Source of the DNA: Niebla homalea
Lineage: Eukaryota > Ascomycota > Lecanoromycetes > Lecanorales > Ramalinaceae
Assembly (NCBI GenBank): GCA_019925105.1
Contig: JAHGAU010000001.1
Coordinates: 1,674,001 to 1,738,000, forward strand
Direction of reading: 5' to 3'
Length of the DNA: 64,000 nt
The first letter of the stretch is position 1, and every line of letters begins with the position of its first letter. The notes beneath the pieces were generated by a model. It had not been told where the DNA came from. It saw nothing but the letters and a program-made list of their open reading frames with translations, and searched no databases. A program made the translations under genes and the position numbers. This document shows, piece after piece, positions 26,601 through 38,847 of this stretch.

Positions 26601-27153
26601 AGTTATAATTTCCTTAACGATAATTTAAAATATCCAATAATATATACGATTATTTCCTAATTAAAGTTTAAGCCCGTCATTAATATAAAAGGTATTATTA
26701 TCCTTTTATAATTAAGGCGTTTTAAAAAATCTGCTGTCTTTTTTTACTTTTTAATTTCGAATAACTGGTAATTAATTAATAAATATTAATAATACTTTAC
26801 CGATACGTACGAACGGGCTCCCCGTATTAATCACGGGTAATAATAAGAATATCCGAATAAGGGTACCTAGAAAAAGGTTACTTAAATATCCTTATTTTTC
26901 TCGATTTTAATATTTATTTAATAAGTAAATAATAATTAAAAATATTCTATGAATATATATAAATTTATAGCTTATTACTCTTATTATATATATATAATAT
27001 AATAGTAATAAAAGTCGGTTTTCTATAATATCTTTATAGTTTTTATTATTATTAATTAAGGAAAAAATACGGTAAATTATTTACGATTAAATTATATAAT
27101 TAAACTAAATTCCTTAATATATATAAGTAAATAAAAGCCTTCTTAAAACCATT
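26601..27153 (-). mobile_element. LTR element R, internal region next to its 5' LTR
   Basis: Reverse complement of F at 11,642-12,195. This is R's leader region; it continues from 7411 once LINE-A is removed. Sequence at 26,790-26,900 is less mutated than its surroundings in both copies. Confidence 0.8.
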
Positions 27154-27222
27154 AAAAAAGATAAGAAAAAAAGAAAAAGTAAAAATAATAAAATAATAGG
27201 TAATAATAAAGTATAATTAAAG
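27154..27222 (-). repeat. 5' LTR of element R, inner fragment
   Basis: 69 bp matching the 3' end of the F-family LTR in reverse complement, RIP-mutated. The LTR is split by Gypsy element G1; the other 181 bp are at 34857-35037. The last five bases (TAAAG, 27218-27222) are G1's left target duplication. Confidence 0.8.
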
Positions 27223-27555
27223 TATTAGCAGCTAGCGCCACCTCTGCGCCGGCGTTATAGTGGTGCGCTATACTGCTACGCTAAGGTAGGCCGTTAAGCC
27301 TTGGTAAAGGGCCTTAATAACGGCCTTAGTATGCGTTATTCATAAGCCGTAGCTCAATAGGCGTAAAGCGGGGTAATTATTACCTTTACCTTAAGTAAAG
27401 GCTATGCCTTAATTCTTTCTAAGTTCCTTAAGAATTAATCTTATTACCAATTTACTTATTAAAGTGGTATTTAAGTATCCAGACCGTAACGTTACGTCTT
27501 CTATATTTACCTTTATTAATTCCGCCGGCGTACCGTTAACGAAGTTAATTTAATA
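27223..27555 (+). repeat. 5' LTR of G1 (333 bp)
   Basis: Begins TATTAGCAGCTAGCG (originally TGTTAGC) and ends TAATA (originally TAACA). The outer 90 bp or so are unmutated and the inner end is heavily mutated. Confidence 0.85.
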
Positions 27556-29430
27556 TTTTAATTTTTCTTCCTTATTAAGGAGAAAGCCCGACGTTACCGT
27601 TATAATAGATACTTAATTAACTTAATAAACCTTAAAATAAGAAAACGATATTCGCCCTTCGGTTAAGAACCCCTTTATTATAATTAAGTAAATTAAAGCA
27701 GCGGAGCGTTATCGTAATATTACGGCTTAATAAGCTTAACTTTTAAAACTATAGTTTAAAGCTAATTAACTTAAGGCTAAAAATTATGCTTATTAAGAGT
27801 ATATATTTAATCGCGTTAATACGTAGTATAAGGGTTTACGCTCCGGGACTTTCCCCCGCGTTAACCTTATTACTAAGCTTTATACCAATGGCGTACCGCC
27901 GGCGGCTTTTATCCTACCCCGTAAAGGTAAATCCTTTTATCCGGAAAGGCTTAAACTATATTAAAATAAGTCTAAAAGTAAGTATTAAACGTAATTTATT
28001 AACTTAAAAAGATAATTCATACTTTATCTTAAGTACTTCCTTATTAAGAGAAAAAAGGTAATTTTTTATTTAGGGTTTATTTTTCATAAAATCTTTAATT
28101 TACCGGACGAAGAAATTAATAGAATAAGCTATTAAAAGCTTAAAGATAAGCTCTTAAACCTAATAATTAATCCGGAAAACCGTTAATTTACTTATTATAA
28201 GCGGTTTAAAAATATTAAATAACGTTTTAATTAAAAGGTAACGTAATTCCGTAATACTTTAAAAACTATAAAAGAAGACTTATTATTATTATTAAATAAG
28301 TTTTATACCTATATATTCTTTATAAAGTTTTTATTAAAGCTTAAAATTAAAATCCTCGTAATTAATAAAGTATTAAAAACCCGGGACGATATCGTAACGG
28401 CGGCAATTATATAAGAAAATAACTTAAAGCGTATTATTAATGGTGATTAAAAAGTTAATAAGGGTAAATCCCTTAAAAATAAAATGTTTAAACCTGGTTC
28501 CGACGGCTTAAAGCTAGTACGTATTTTTATCAAAACTGATTCTCGCGGTTAAAAGCGTAAGGTTATACCCGAAAACTTTAATACCGTTTTTAAAGTAAAT
28601 AAGAATGTTAAATATTATATATATTACGGAAAGGGTTATTATATATCTAATTACTTTATTATCTTATAAAATAAGGTCTTAATAATAAACGTAAAATCCC
28701 GTAAAAAGGATAACGCGTTAAAAAACGATAAAGTTCCGGCGGTACTTTAAAGTCGGAGCCAATAAAGAAATAATTAAAGGTATATCCGGCTTTTATTATT
28801 AAGGGTTAAATAAGTTTTTAAGATAATCCTTAATTATTAAGTATATTAATTAATATTAAAGCTTAAGTAAATTTAATTTTATAAGTATATATAGTCCAAT
28901 AAAACTTATAATTAACCCCCGCCGTCTTACTATAAACGGCTTTTCTTAATAATAAGTAGATTTTTTATTATAACGTTTATTAATTATAGTATTATTTAAT
29001 TAATAGCTAAAAACAATAGAAGTAATATAAAATATTTTTTTATATTATTAATTAAGAAAATTTAAACGTAATCCTTAATCTATTAACCTTACGCGCTTTA
29101 TAAATAACGATTAATTTAGCGGCGGATAAATAACGTTTTAAGGTTAATTCTTATAAGTTATAAATTAATAATATTTATAACTTTAATTAAAGTTTAACGG
29201 AAATTAATAAAGTCTTTATAATTATTTATGTAAACGTAACGACGGAGTACTTAAAAGTACTACGAATCCCTTAAGGTAATTTAACGCGTATAAATACTAT
29301 AAAAGATTTTATTAATTAAAATATCTTAAGGGAGTTAAGCGAATATATAAATATCTTTTTTAATAATATAGTTAATACTTTATTTAAATTAAAATAAGGG
29401 GATTACGCTATTAACTTAAATAATAAAGAA
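27556..29430 (+). pseudogene. G1 gag/protease region, degraded
   Basis: Lies between the 5' LTR and the reverse transcriptase. The only long open stretch is 27786-28007, 73 codons starting MLIKSIYLIALIR. It is probably a gag fragment by position, but no capsid, zinc-knuckle or protease motif is clear. Many frames end in TAA or TAG. It would have encoded the particle protein and the protease. Confidence 0.5.
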
Positions 29431-30320
29431 TTATTATATAGTCCCTTATATAATTTATTTCAGGTAAAGTTAACGGAACTCCGGCGGTATCTTAAGGATA
29501 TTATAGCTTAAGGTTGGATTCATTACTTAACGTTACTTATAAACGCCCCGATCCTTTTTATATTTAAGAAGGACGGCGGTTTTTATTTCTATATCGATTA
29601 CCGTAAATTAAATATAATTATAGTTAAAAATCGATACTTATTACCTTTAATTATTAAGATTCTTAACCGGTTAAATAACTTTAAACAATTTATTAAGTTA
29701 AACCTTAAGGATACTTATTACCGGTTATAAATTAAGTCCGGCGATAAATAAAAAACGGCGTTCCGTACGCGTTACGGCTACTTTAAGTATTTCATTATAC
29801 CGTTTAAGTTAATTAACGCCTTAACAATTTTTTAAGCTTATATTAACCGTGCCCTTATTAACCTTATTAATATAACTTATATAATTTATTTAAACGATAT
29901 TTTAATATTTAGTAAAAATCCGGCGGATTATTAACGTTATATCTAATAAATCCTTAAGCGACTTTATTAATTTTAGCTTTATATTAACCTTAAGAAATAT
30001 TAATTTAATATTATTTAAGTAAAGTTCTTAAAGTTTATCGTTAGCGTATTTAAATTATTAGGGATTAATTTACCCCGAAAACTTACCGGAAAGTATAAGT
30101 CTTTTTAAGCTTTATAAATTTTTATTATCGTTTTATTTATAAATATTTAAGGATAATTAAGCCTTTAATTAATCTACTTAAGGGCAATAAGGAAGGGAAG
30201 AAGGCTGACCCGTTAAAGTAGAATAATGCGGCTGATATAACGTTCCGCCGGCTCCGTAAAATATTTATTAATACGTTATTATTTTATTATTTTAACTTAA
30301 AACGGGGGGTATAAATAAAG
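29431..30320 (+). pseudogene. G1 reverse transcriptase and RNase H relic
   Basis: Around 29,557-29,830 the translation gives FKKDGGFYFYIDYRKLN, then NRYLLPLI, LKDTYYRL and KTAFRTRYGYFKYF, which are classic Gypsy RT blocks. The active site at 29886-29905 reads YLNDILIFS, so the first Asp of Y-x-D-D is now Asn by a G-to-A change. RNase H begins near 30,184 with GNKEGKKADPL and continues AADITFRRLRK. Several TAA and TAG stops. Inactive. Confidence 0.85.
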
Positions 30321-30949
30321 ACAAATATATTTAATTTTATTATTGTAAATATTTTATCTTAATAATTTAAAGAGGGTTATTAGTACTTAATTACATATTA
30401 ATTTAAAAAAATAATTTTTATTAAATAGAATTATAAGACGTATAATTAAGAGCTCCTCGTTATTATTACGATATTTAAGTAATAACGGCACTATTTAAAA
30501 AAGAGCTTTAAAGCTATTTAAGTATAAATAGATTATAATAACCTTTAGGGGTTTATAAAATAGTTAACGTTAAACCCGCGTTAAACTAGGTAAGCCTTGA
30601 AACTTATTAATTATAACTTTAAAGTATTTTATCGTTAAGGTAAAATAAACCCTATTAATCCTTTATTAAAACGTTTAAACTATAAAGGAGTCTTATTTTT
30701 TAATATTACCTTATTACTTACCTTATAGAATAAGCTTATATTTTAATCCGATAAATCGGTAAAGCGCCGGTAGATAACGGTTATTAATTATTAATTATTA
30801 CTTGCTTTAAGAAGTATTTAAATTATTATCCTATAAAAAGAGATTCGATAGTTATTTAAAGGGCCTTATAAGGAATCTAGGCCGATTAAGTTACTTATTA
30901 AGGATCTATAAGTTAACGATACGTTCATATATAAGATTAAAAATAATAA

Positions 30950-31650
30950 TATAACGCTAACGTATTTTTATTAAAGTTATAATAATGCTTAAAAACTCGA
31001 TTTTAATAGTTTTATTACTTATAAGGGCCGTATATACGTTCCCCGGGATAAAGCGGTTAAAAAAGAGTTAATTAATAAGTATTATAATAACCCGTTAGCG
31101 GGCCACTTTAAAGCCAAAAAGACTTATAAGCTCCTGGCCTATAAATATTATTGGGACGGCTTAAAGACTTAAATTAATAATTATATTAAAACGTATAATA
31201 CTTATTAAAGGATTAAAATACCACGTTATTACCTTTATAATGAACTTACTTTATTCCTTTAACCGGCCGTACCCTAAAAAGAACTCAATATAGACTTTAT
31301 TATTAACTTACCCGTAAGTAAAATTAAGGGTAACGTCTATAATTTGATTTTAATAATTATAAATAGGTATATAAAGATATATAGATACCTTTTTATTATG
31401 AAATAAATTAATACCGTTACGTTAACGGACCTTTTCTTTAAAGAAATTATATTACGTTATAATACGCCGGCTGGAATCGTGATTAACCGGGGGTTTTTAT
31501 TTATTAATAAATTCTAAGATTCAGTATATTATTATGTAAAGATAAAGTATAAATTAAGTACCGTTTTTTATTTATAAACGGATAACTAGATAAAGCGTTA
31601 AAATTAAGGCCTTAAATAGTATTTAAGGATTTTCATTAATTCCGAGTAAA
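30950..31650 (+). pseudogene. G1 integrase relic
   Basis: At 31,040-31,165 the reading PRDKAVKKELINKYYNNP is followed by LAGHFKAKKTYKLL and KYYWDGLK, the region of the H-H-C-C zinc-binding domain. At 31,283-31,317 NIDFIINLPVS contains the first Asp of the D-D-E core. The downstream part is increasingly degraded. It would have inserted element cDNA into the chromosome. Confidence 0.8.
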
Positions 31651-34518
31651 TAAATTAGGTAGGGTTATTCCTTTTAATTAAATTTATTTATATAAATTCG
31701 GAATATTTAACTTTAAATTATAGCCTTTTTATAGCGATATATAGCTATAATTTAAATATTCATTTTAAACTTAAGGATAAACCTATAAAAGAAAAGATAC
31801 TTATAATAAAAAATAAAGTTAAAATATTATATAAAATATAATTAATATTAACGGACCGATAACGTTATATTATTAAATTAACTTAAAAAACGTATAATAA
31901 AAAATATAAGTTAAAATTATATAACGTTAACGATTTAATAATATTAAATATTAAAAACCTTAAGTTAAAATAATTAAGTAAAAAGCTTACGCCTTAATTC
32001 ATAAGACCCTTTAAAATTAATAATAAAATTAGAATATAAACGTATTACTTATTCCTTTTTATTGTTTATTGAATTTATTTTATTATTTATATTTTTCTTT
32101 TAAAGTTTTATTATATTTACGCCGGCGATTAAACGGCGGAAACTATAATATAAATATTTAAATTAATTAATAATAAAAAGGAATAAATAGTTAAAGAAAT
32201 TATTAATAAGGTTAAAAGTAAAAAGGGCGTTTAATATTAAATTAAATAAATTAATTAAAGCTTTAAATATAATTAATAAATACCGGAAACGGACTTAAAA
32301 TACTCTTAAAAACTACGGAAATAATATAACGAGATAATACGGAGTAAAAAGAAACGTAAATAAGGTTATAACGTTATAACGGCGGAAATTATATATATAA
32401 TTAATAGCTATATATATAATTAATATTATAACTATTTAGCCCTTATACGTTATCCTTCCGTAAGATTATTAGAGTTTAAGCTTTAACTAATAACTTTATT
32501 TATTACGGGTATTACGTATATAGATAAGCCGGCGTTACGGAAGCGATTATCTTTATTATAATATTATAATTAATAAAAGTAACTTTAATAATAACCGTAA
32601 TAGTATTAAAAATGAAAAAGCGTAAACATTAAATTATAAGCGTTTAACGTATTATTAAGTTAAAGATATTAAACGGATAAAGTTATTGAAATAATAAGAA
32701 ATCGATAAATATATTTATTAAGGTTACGTTAACGCTTTAATAGCTTTTATAATATTATTTATTATATTATTTCTAGTAATATATAAATTATAAACGTTTA
32801 ACGTTTAACGTTATTAACTTTAAACGTTTAACGTTAAACTTTAATAATATTAACGTATAAAAATAAAAGAATAATCTATAACTCCGCGTTAATATAAACC
32901 TTTTCCCCTTACGAATAAATTAACGAAATTAAAGATAAGTATAAAGGTATTATACCTTTTTTATCCTTTTCTTTTTCCTCTTTTCCGCTTTCCTCTCCGC
33001 CTTAATTAAAAACCTTTCCTTAGTATTGCTCGTTAAAGGGGCTCCTTAACTCGATTTTAAGGTATTATTCCTAGAAGTTAAGGCCGACCCCCTTAATAAT
33101 GCCATTAAGGAGGATATAACCTCCTTTTCCTCTTTTTTAAATAGGCTAAAGCCTATATTTCCCTCTTCCTCTTTACCTTTTAAATTACCGGATATTATAA
33201 GCTTAAGCTTTACTTTCCTTATCCCGGATATAGGGTCGGGAAATAAGGAGTAACTCTTTAACGGAGTCGACTTTTATGAAGGGCCCGGACCCCCCATATT
33301 AAGCCGATTTAGCTATTAAACGTTAACGTTATCGTTTTATTATTAAATTATAATTTACTTATTTATTTTTTAAGTTAAATAATTTCTTTTTCCGTTACCT
33401 TAATGTAAACGGTAAACGTTTTTTTCTTAATTTAGAGGATTAATACCTTTTTTTTAGCTTTTAAAGTAATTCAACGGAATATATATTTTACTTAACCGGC
33501 GATAATTAACGTTTAATTAATATTTAACCGGAAAACTTTAAAATCTTAAAGGATTTTATTATATTTCCGTACGTACCGGGCTTACGCCTTAATAAACCAC
33601 GTATTAATCGACCGATACTTACGTATTTATCAAATTACTTAAGGCTATAGTTAATCTGGGAATTATATATATATTAAAGTAATAGCGGTCCAACGGCGTT
33701 AAAAATACTTACGGGAAGGTAACGGGAAGGGTATCGTTTATTACGATATTTACGATAAAGTAAAAAACCCCGTTAATATGAAAGTTTATTTTATAAAAAG
33801 TAAGTTGAATAAAGCGTTATTATATATATTATTAATATTATATTTATATTTACGTTAATAAAGCATTATCGTATATACGTTATATTACTTAAAAATTAAA
33901 GTAAACTTATATATCTTATTAATAAATAAAAATAAGCGGACTATTAATGTAAATAAAATATTTACGTAACGTTAACGTTACTTATTATAATAATAATATA
34001 AATAACGAAGGTATATAATTATACGCGTATTAACTTATAGATACTCGTATAGACCCTTAATATATTATACTTATAAGAATAATTAAAATTATTAAGGAAA
34101 AAAAAGAAAAAGTTTAAAATAAAATAAAAGCTTTATTATAATTACGCGCCGTTTTTATAATAATATATACCTTTATTATAGCGTAATATATTAATAATAA
34201 AGCCTTAAATAATTATTAATTAATACCGTAAAGACTTTTTTCTTATTTACCTTTTTTTATTAAATTTTATAAAAAGGTTTTTAATAAGCTTTATAAGTTA
34301 TATTAATTACTTATTAATATAAGGTGCCTTTATTATATTATTATTGGATAGATATTATTATACTTACGTATATATTTAAGGACTCTTTTCCTTTTACCCT
34401 TTTTTTATTGGGTTTAATAATAAGTTTTTAATAAGCTTTATACTTAGCCGGCTTTACCTTAACGTCTTAAATATATCTCTTTATACTTTAAAGATTAATA
34501 TATAAAAAAAAAGATAAT
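31651..34518 (+). other. G1 3' region after integrase, no gene recognised
   Basis: About 2.9 kb up to the 3' LTR. The first part is likely the end of pol. The rest (about 32,100 onward) includes a less mutated C/T-rich stretch at 32,940-33,300. No domain recognised; it probably includes a long 3' untranslated region. Confidence 0.4.
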
Positions 34519-34851
34519 TATTAATAGTTAACGTTACCTTTACGCCGGCGCTATAATAATACGTTATACTACTACGCTAAAATAGGCCGTTAAGCCTTAA
34601 TAAAAGGCCTTAATAACGGCCTTAATATACGTTATTTATAAGCCGTAGTTTAATAGGCGTAAAGCAAGGTAGTTATTACCTTTACCTTAAGTAAAGGCTA
34701 TACCTTAGTTCTTTCTAAATTCTTTAAGAATTAGTTTTATTATTAATCTACTTATTAAAGTGGTACTTAAGTATCCAGACCGTAACGTTACGTCTTCTAT
34801 ACCTACCTTTACTAGTCCCGCCGGCGTGCCGCCAGCGGAGTCAGTCTAACA
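34519..34851 (+). repeat. 3' LTR of G1 (333 bp)
   Basis: Same length as the 5' LTR. The inner end is mutated (TATTAATAGTTAACG) and the outer end is intact (...CAGTCTAACA). It is followed by target duplication TAAAG at 34852-34856. Confidence 0.85.
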
Positions 34852-34856
34852 TAAAG

Positions 34857-35037
34857 ATAAGCCGCAGCCCTTATATAAGTTAATAAGGTATAAATTACTT
34901 ACTATAATAATCCGTTATCCCTTCTCCTTTTAAAGTATATATGAATCGATTCTACCCTTAGTTAGCCCTTTTGGTATTTCCATTCCTTCATGCACCCGTC
35001 CGCAAGTTTGGTGTCTTCCATGCTCTCCCCCTTTCCA
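34857..35037 (-). repeat. 5' LTR of element R, outer fragment
   Basis: Reverse complement of the first 181 bp of the F-family LTR; with 27154-27222 it restores exactly 250 bp. The outer 110 bp are unmutated. It ends at 35037 (TGGAAAGG on the minus strand), where G2 sequence begins, so R is inserted in G2. Confidence 0.85.
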
Positions 35038-35434
35038 TATTTTTTAAAATAAATAATAATTAATAATTAATAACCGTTATCCGCCGGCGCTTTATTAACT
35101 TATCGGATTAAAGTATAAGCTTATTTTATAAGGTAGGTAATAAAATAATATTAAAAGGTAAGACTCCTTTATAGTTTAAATGTTTTATTAAAGGATTAAT
35201 AAGGTTTATTTTATTTTAATAATAAAATATTTTAAAGTTATAATTAATAAGTTTTAAAACTTATTTAACTTAATATAAGCTTAATATTGGCTATTTTATG
35301 AATTTTTAAAGGTTATTATAATTTATTTATACTTAAATAATTTTAAGGCTCCCTTTTAAGTAATACCGTTATTACTTAAACGTTATAATAATAATAAGGA
35401 GCTCTTAATTATACGTCTTATAATTCTATTTAAT

Positions 35435-35595
35435 TGTTACGTGCAGCGCAGGCATACCATAATAGGCATAGCGCAGGGGCTTAGGGCTATGTATGCTTGG
35501 CGCGTACCCACATAATTAGCAACACCGTCCATAGTTATAATCCAGGCAGTTACCACTCCACCCTCAATACCTGTACTTCGTCTTTTTCCCTGATA
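35435..35595 (+). repeat. T1 left LTR (161 bp)
   Basis: Nearly unmutated apart from the last bases (TGATA for TGACA). It shares its sequence with 36495-36655 and, inverted, with the solo copy at 39840-39992. Confidence 0.8.
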
Positions 35596-36494
35596 AATGG
35601 TAGCAATAGCTAAGTTTCAATTCTACTTATATCGTTATATATAAGAGGGACCATAGATATACCCTTACTAACTATTATTATTAATACCGGCAGATTGTGA
35701 TACGCAGAGTACCTAGCTTAATAAACTACCGACTTCCAGGTACCTTTTAATTAACGGATTATATACTATACGTAAACTATACCTAGAATAATAACCCAAT
35801 AAATAATTCACTCTTCTATAATAACTCTTTACTTTCGAAGACTTATAGATACGGTAGTTAGCCATTAACCCTACCTCCGGATATTTAATGCTTATAATAA
35901 GTAATAAAGACTTTATATTTATAAAGGTTAATAGGGATAAGTTAAGCATAACGGGTAAAAAAGGATACTTTAAAACCTATATATTATAAGGTCGGTATAA
36001 AAACCTTACCATTATATACTATAAGATCAATATAAGGACCTTTTATAATACCTATACGCTTTACGGTTAATATAAAGACCATATAGGGAGTATATATTAT
36101 CGTAACGGTAAGAATAAGTTATTATTTAATCTATAATATATAATATTTACGGCTTAATTAATTAATTAATAAAAGTAAAAGTATAAATATAAGTAAAAGT
36201 AATAAGGATATATACTTATCCGGTAAAGCCACGGAGACTACGTTTTCAAACGATTCAGCTTAAATTTAATCGTTTAAAATTTATGATTATTTCCCGGGTT
36301 ACGGTCCCGTTTAGTTCTCGTTAATATTACCGTTTACCCCACTTTACTTACCAATAACTATATATTCAAATAATATTATTTATATATTTAAGGCTTACTC
36401 TTAATCACCTTTATTACTAAGTTAGTCAATATCTATAATATTTTATAATGGATAATCCGATATAAACGTTGGCTTTTTGTTTTTTATGGGTACT

Positions 36495-36655
36495 TATTAC
36501 GTATAGCGCAGGCATACCATAATAGGCATAACGCAGGGGCTTAGGGCTATATATGCTTGGCGCGTACCCACATAATTAGCAACACCGTCCATAGTTGCAA
36601 TCCAGGCAGTTACCACTCCACCCTCAATACCTGCACTTCGTCTTTTTCCCTGACA
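36495..36655 (+). repeat. T1 right LTR (161 bp)
   Basis: The first bases are mutated (TATTACGTATAGC for TGTTACGTGCAGC); the rest, ending CCCTGACA, is intact. Confidence 0.8.
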
Positions 36656-37163
36656 TTAATAAAGGCTATTTTTCTGGATTAATACGTAATTAAGCGTTAA
36701 TAACCTTCCTTAAACTATTAAAATAAAATACTTATAATAATAAAATTAAATATATCGGTCTTTATTTATACCCCCCGTTTTAAGTTAAAATAACGGAATA
36801 ATAACGCGTTAATAAATATTTTACGGAGCCGGCGGAACGTTACATTAATTATATTATTTTACTTTAACGGGTTAACTTTCTTCCTTTCTTTATTACCCTT
36901 AAATAGATTAATTAAAGGCTTAATTATCCTTAAATATTTATAAATAAAATAATAATAAAAATTTATAAAACTTAAAAAGATTTATACTTCCCGGTAAGTT
37001 TTTAAAATAAATTAATCTTTAATAATTTAAATATAATCTTAATTTATTTAAATCCCTTTAATAAAAACGATAAATCTTAAGAACTTTACTTAAATAATAT
37101 TAAATTAATACTTTTTAAGGTTAACGTAAAGTTAAAATTAATAAAATTACTTAAGGACTTATT

Positions 37164-37346
37164 TATTATGGATATGGATAAAGGTATGGGTGGATCAATT
37201 GTATGTATTATGAGTAATACTATGTAAAAGGGACCAATGGATCATAAGAGATCCTTATCCTCTACCTAAGGACTTTGTCCTGTTCTAAATACATACTGTC
37301 CTATCCCTATAAGCCATGTCCTTGTCTCAGGACAGCAACCGTAACA
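37164..37346. mobile_element. Solo-LTR-like insert (183 bp)
   Basis: Starts TATTATGG (probably TGTTATGG before mutation) and ends CCGTAACA, with a 4-bp duplication TATT on each side (37160-37163, 37347-37350). It interrupts G2 where G1 is continuous. It is unmutated and GC-richer than its surroundings. It contains a short hairpin TGTCCTTGTCTCAGGACA near its right end. Confidence 0.65.
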
Positions 37347-38004
37347 TATTAAATATAACGTTAATAGTCCACCGGATTCTTATTAAATATTAAAATATTA
37401 TTTAAATAAACTATATAAATTTTATCGATAAGGTTAATAAGGATATAATTAATATAAGCTTAAAAAGTTATTAAAATATTAATTAACTTAAATAATATAA
37501 TAAAATACTTAAAGTAATTATAATACGTACGGAACGCCGTTTTTTACTTATTACCGGACTTAATCCGTAGTTAATAATAGGTATCCTTAAGGTTTAACTT
37601 AATAAATTATTTAAAGCTATTTAACCGGTTAAGAATTTCAGTAATTAAAAATAATAAGTATTAATTTTTAATTATAATTATATTTAATTTATAATAATCG
37701 ATATAAAAATAAAAACCGCCGTTTTTTTTAAAAATAAAAAGGATCGGGGCGTTTACGGATAACGTTAAGTAATAAATCCAACCCCGGGTTATAATATCCT
37801 TAAGATATTATCGGAGTTCCGTTAACTTTACCCGAGATAAATTATATAAAAGACTATATAATAATTCTTTATTATTTAAGTTAATAATATAATCCCTTTA
37901 TTTTAATTTAAATAAAATATTAATTATATTATTAAAAAAGATATTTATATATTTACTTAATTCCCTTAAAATATTCTAATTAATAAAGTTTTTTATAATA
38001 TTTA

Positions 38005-38182
38005 TGTTATGGCAGTACCTACCCTGGAGCAAGGGCTCCGGGGTAGGGCCTACCCCTGGGGGTGATCCCCCGGGTAGACTACCTTCTTATATATGGTAAT
38101 AGCGGCTTACCCCTAAGCGCTATTACCTACCCCGGATAGCTATTTTTATCCATGAGATAGTTAAGTGGTTATTATCCTAATA
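38005..38182 (+). repeat. T2 left LTR with three strong hairpins
   Basis: 178 bp. Hairpins can form at 38019-38046 (12-bp stem with one G-T pair), 38050-38077 (GGGGG/CCCCC core flanked by CTACCC/GGGTAG) and 38095-38127 (10-bp perfect stem GGTAATAGCG/CGCTATTACC). The last 30 bp are RIP-mutated. Confidence 0.75.
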
Positions 38183-38355
38183 GAGTAATAACGTAACTTT
38201 AGGGTAATATATCCCCGGAGTTAACCTTAAAGGTTTAAAGGGGTAAATTTATAGTTTAAATCCGAAAACGCTTATAAAAAGTAAGATTTTTAAGTAACTT
38301 AAGAAGTAAAATTAAGCGTAAATATAAAGACGGGTAAAACCCGCTACCCTATAAT

Positions 38356-38500
38356 ACCGGGGGCCGAGGTCCGAGGTATAGCGGGGGGCCGGAATACCCG
38401 AAAACTACCAAGGGGGGCCAGAATACCCGAAAACTATTAATACGGGGGCCGGAATGCCCGAAAACTACCGATGCGGGGGGCTGAAACGCCCTAAAACTAC
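38356..38500 (+). repeat. Tandem repeat inside T2 (about 30-bp unit, 4 copies)
   Basis: Four units of the pattern GGGGGCCGGAATACCCG followed by AAAACTACC, spaced 28-32 bp, with a partial unit before them (38356-38370). The units differ by a few substitutions. Untranslated as far as I can see. Confidence 0.8.
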
Positions 38501-38847
38501 GCGGGCCAATCGTGGGACCGTGGGTAAGGCACCTTAAGACGTGGCCTTTACCTGCCTAATGAAAGATGCGGGTTATTCTTAACGAGGATACTGAACCCTG
38601 GGCTATACCCTTATAAAGTCATTAAGCCCCTGGATTATACCTGCGGGCCACTGAATCTAAATCCGGGTCCGGCTTAGGAGGTTTAGACCTATACCGGAGG
38701 TGATCTCCCTTAAGTAAGGAGCTCTTAACCCCACTTACTTACCCAATCAGGTTCTAAGAGGACCTCCAGCCCGGGGGGGTAACTCCCCCCCGGAGGCGTG
38801 GTTTGTAGTCTGTGGGCTCGGGGACGAGCCCATAGGAGAGGGGATAC

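Larger units (their letters stand above)
27223..34851 (+). mobile_element. Element G1: complete Ty3/Gypsy retrotransposon (7.6 kb)
   Basis: Two 333-bp LTRs (27223-27555 and 34519-34851) and a 5-bp target duplication TAAAG (27218-27222 and 34852-34856) define it. The interior encodes, in order, a gag/protease region, reverse transcriptase, RNase H and integrase on the plus strand, which is Gypsy order. RIP has introduced stops and removed catalytic residues, yet long stretches stay readable because CpG-containing codons survived. It sits in the 5' LTR of element R. Confidence 0.9.
35435..36655 (+). mobile_element. Mini LTR element T1 (1.2 kb)
   Basis: Two 161-bp direct repeats (35435-35595 and 36495-36655) with TG...CA type ends (TGTTACG...CCCTGACA) and target duplication TTAAT (35430-35434 and 36656-36660). 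Two bases inside the left repeat is TGGTAGCAATAGC (35598-35610). That is the position and TGG start of a tRNA primer-binding site, which suggests plus orientation. The interior is about 0.9 kb, too small for pol, so it fits a TRIM-type non-autonomous element. The only open frame (35713-35949, minus, 78 codons, YRIYKSSKVKSYYRR) is faintly reminiscent of Copia pol but unproven. Confidence 0.8.

Noticed and set aside
38356..38500. Regular repeats resembling a CRISPR array
   Set aside because: Units are adjacent tandem copies without unique spacers, inside a eukaryotic LTR element.
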